In this document: one piece after another, positions 16,871 through 18,096 of the stretch
Layout: each line of letters begins with the position of its first letter
Numbering within the stretch: the first letter of the stretch is position 1
Assembly (NCBI GenBank): GCA_035403465.1
Contig: DAONFG010000053.1
Location: 1-18,096 of the forward strand
Length of the DNA stretch: 18,096 nt
Direction: 5' to 3'
Origin: JAAYBQ01 sp035403465
Lineage (GTDB): Bacteria; Spirochaetota; UBA4802; UBA5550
The notes under the pieces: model-generated
Told to the model about the DNA's origin: nothing
Databases searched by the model: none
What the model saw: only the letters and a program-made list of their open reading frames with translations
Made by a program: the position numbers and the translations under genes

Positions 16871-16902
16871 ACGAAATGATTAGTACCGGTCATTGCGAAC
16901 GA
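16871..16902 (+). repeat. 32-bp perfect direct repeat, copy 2
   Basis: This is a perfect copy of 16719-16750, ending 5 bp before the ftsH stop codon (16908-16910 on the minus strand). It carries a truncated left end of the GTCATTGCGA element with no matching right arm. Confidence 0.9.
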
Positions 16903-16907
16903 TTCAT

Positions 16908-18096
16908 TTACACAACTACATCAACCTCGGGCGCTGCTTCCTTGTGCCCACCCTTATTGTTTACAAGGGCCGGGAGCTGCTCGCCTGCAATAATCATCTT
17001 AATCTCCGCAGCATCAAGGGTCTCCCTCTCTATAAGGTTCCTGGCCATTGTTTCAAAGAGTTCATTGTTCTGGCGCAGCTTATCCCTTGCCTCTCCCAGG
17101 CAGAACTTGATAATCCTGTCAACCTCTTCATCAATAATCTGCGCAGTGGCCTCGCTGAAATCCCTGTGCTGCGATATTTCGCGGCCAAGGAAAATCTGCT
17201 CATCCTTTTTACCGAATGATACCGGCCCGAGCTTTTCGCTCATGCCCCATTCAGTTACCATCTTGCGCGCAATGTCAGATGCCCTTGATATATCGTTGCC
17301 CGAACCTGTTGTAATATCACCGAACTTCATCTCTTCAGCAAGGTGTCCGCCGTAAAGAATCTGTATCTGGTTAAGCCAATGCTTCTTAGAATGTATGTGC
17401 TTCTCTTCGGCCGGGAGCTGCATGGTAAGTCCAAGCGCCCTGCCCCTGGGAATGATTGTCACTTTATGTATAGGATCAGAACCTGTCAGTATGCCCAGTA
17501 CGGCATGGCCCGATTCATGATACGCGATTATCTCCTTCTCGGAATCGGTAATCAGCATGGACCGCCTTTCAGGCCCCATAAGCACCTTGTCCTTGGCCTC
17601 CTCCATGTCCTGCATGGTTACCCTTTTCCTGTTTTTCCTTGCAGTAAGGAGCGCTGCTTCATTCACAAGGTTGGCAAGGTCCGCGCCTGTAAAACCCGGT
17701 GTGCCCCTTGCGATTGTCTTGAGCTCAACTTCGCGAGACAGCGGGATCTTCTTTGTATGCACAGCAAGGATCTTCTCCCTCCCCTTGATATCGGGTATAT
17801 CAACAACGACCTGCCTGTCAAAGCGCCCTGGACGCAGCAGCGCCGGGTCAAGTACGTCCGGCCTGTTTGTTGCTGCAATTATGATTACTCCCTCGTTCGT
17901 TTCAAACCCGTCCATTTCAACAAGGAGCTGGTTCAGTGTCTGCTCGCGCTCATCGTGGCCGCCGCCAAGGCCTGCTCCACGGAGCCTGCCCACTGCGTCT
18001 ATCTCGTCTATGAAAATAATACACGGGGCGCTCTTCTTTCCCTGTTCAAAGAGGTCGCGCACCCTTGAGGCGCCCACACCTACAAACATCTCGACG
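16908..18096 (-). CDS. ftsH: ATP-dependent zinc metalloprotease FtsH (N-terminus outside window)
   Basis: FtsH is a membrane-anchored hexameric AAA+ protease that extracts and degrades unstable or unassembled membrane and cytoplasmic proteins. About 395 residues are present; the membrane segments and Walker A lie beyond the window edge, and the frame is open to base 18095, so the ATG at 18089 is internal. Visible in order are 'FVGVGASRVRDLF', Walker B 'CIIFIDEIDAVGR', the second region of homology 'ATNRPDVLDPALLRPGRFD' with its arginine fingers, and the zinc-protease motif HESGH (17505-17519). 'GGHLAEEMKFGD' and 'TGSGNDISRAS' follow, where the third zinc ligand is expected, then a C-terminal helical stretch. 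The C-terminus (PEVDVVV) ends beside a repeat. All catalytic residues expected in this part are present. The product would be about 640 residues if complete. Confidence 0.97.
   Translation of the reverse strand, partial: VEMFVGVGASRVRDLFEQGKKSAPCIIFIDEIDAVGRLRGAGLGGGHDEREQTLNQLLVEMDGFETNEGVIIIAATNRPDVLDPALLRPGRFDRQVVVDIPDIKGREKILAVHTKKIPLSREVELKTIARGTPGFTGADLANLVNEAALLTARKNRKRVTMQDMEEAKDKVLMGPERRSMLITDSEKEIIAYHESGHAVLGILTGSDPIHKVTIIPRGRALGLTMQLPAEEKHIHSKKHWLNQIQILYGGHLAEEMKFGDITTGSGNDISRASDIARKMVTEWGMSEKLGPVSFGKKDEQIFLGREISQHRDFSEATAQIIDEEVDRIIKFCLGEARDKLRQNNELFETMARNLIERETLDAAEIKMIIAGEQLPALVNNKGGHKEAAPEVDVVV

Noticed and set aside
17343..18068. 241-codon plus-strand frame opposite ftsH
   Set aside because: It is antisense to a well-conserved AAA+/protease sequence and its translation looks like random Cys/Arg-rich sequence.

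Overview
The window is about 18 kb of a bacterial chromosome of mixed base composition: roughly 50% G+C in most genes, with a clear A+T-rich island at about 2.2-3.9 kb. The best lineage hint is a single open gene of about 10.2 kb (minus strand, 13182 to 2962). It encodes an exported, Trp- and coiled-coil-rich protein of about 3,400 residues that resembles the very long 'large structural protein' family I know from Leptospira (TIGR04388-type). With the bacterial-type pheT and the FtsH sequence, this suggests a spirochaete of the Leptospira branch or a relative, probably environmental. This assignment is inference; no rRNA is present.

Layout: (1) the 3' end of pheT (1-595, +), closed by a strong intrinsic terminator. 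(2) A 50-codon gene for a two-helix membrane protein (741-893, +). (3) A repeat-rich stretch in which a PaaI-like hotdog thioesterase gene (1082-1522, -) lies between two direct copies of a 60-bp repeat that carries a hairpin. (4) A gene-free stretch (1689-2232) with an orphan plus-strand terminator. (5) A minus-strand pair: the giant gene, followed 3 bp later by an A+T-rich leucine-rich-repeat lipoprotein gene (2233-2958). (6) A divergent intergenic region (13183-13540) with an A10 tract and four TTCG blocks repeated every 11 bp. (7) A tight plus-strand operon of a MoeB/ThiF/HesA-like E1 enzyme, a 101-aa membrane-anchored protein and recG. (8) A repeat cluster (16719-16902) with a 109-bp inverted-repeat element. 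(9) The 3' two-thirds of ftsH (-), running off the window and convergent with recG.

The most notable region is the 3' end of the giant gene with its neighbour. The last ~330 residues of the giant protein are much more A+T-rich than the rest. They contain a Cys...His...Asp arrangement like a papain/C39-type peptidase, and are followed at once by a small A+T-rich lipoprotein gene. This resembles a polymorphic-toxin layout: long exported carrier, exchangeable C-terminal effector, immunity gene. I propose it as a hypothesis. The giant protein also carries a regular ladder of tryptophans every 14-15 residues, in separate blocks near its N-terminus and about two-thirds along.

The remaining genes are housekeeping (pheT, recG, ftsH) or general metabolic (thioesterase, E1-like enzyme). 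The repeats between them look like dispersed genomic repeats, with no transposase gene in the window.
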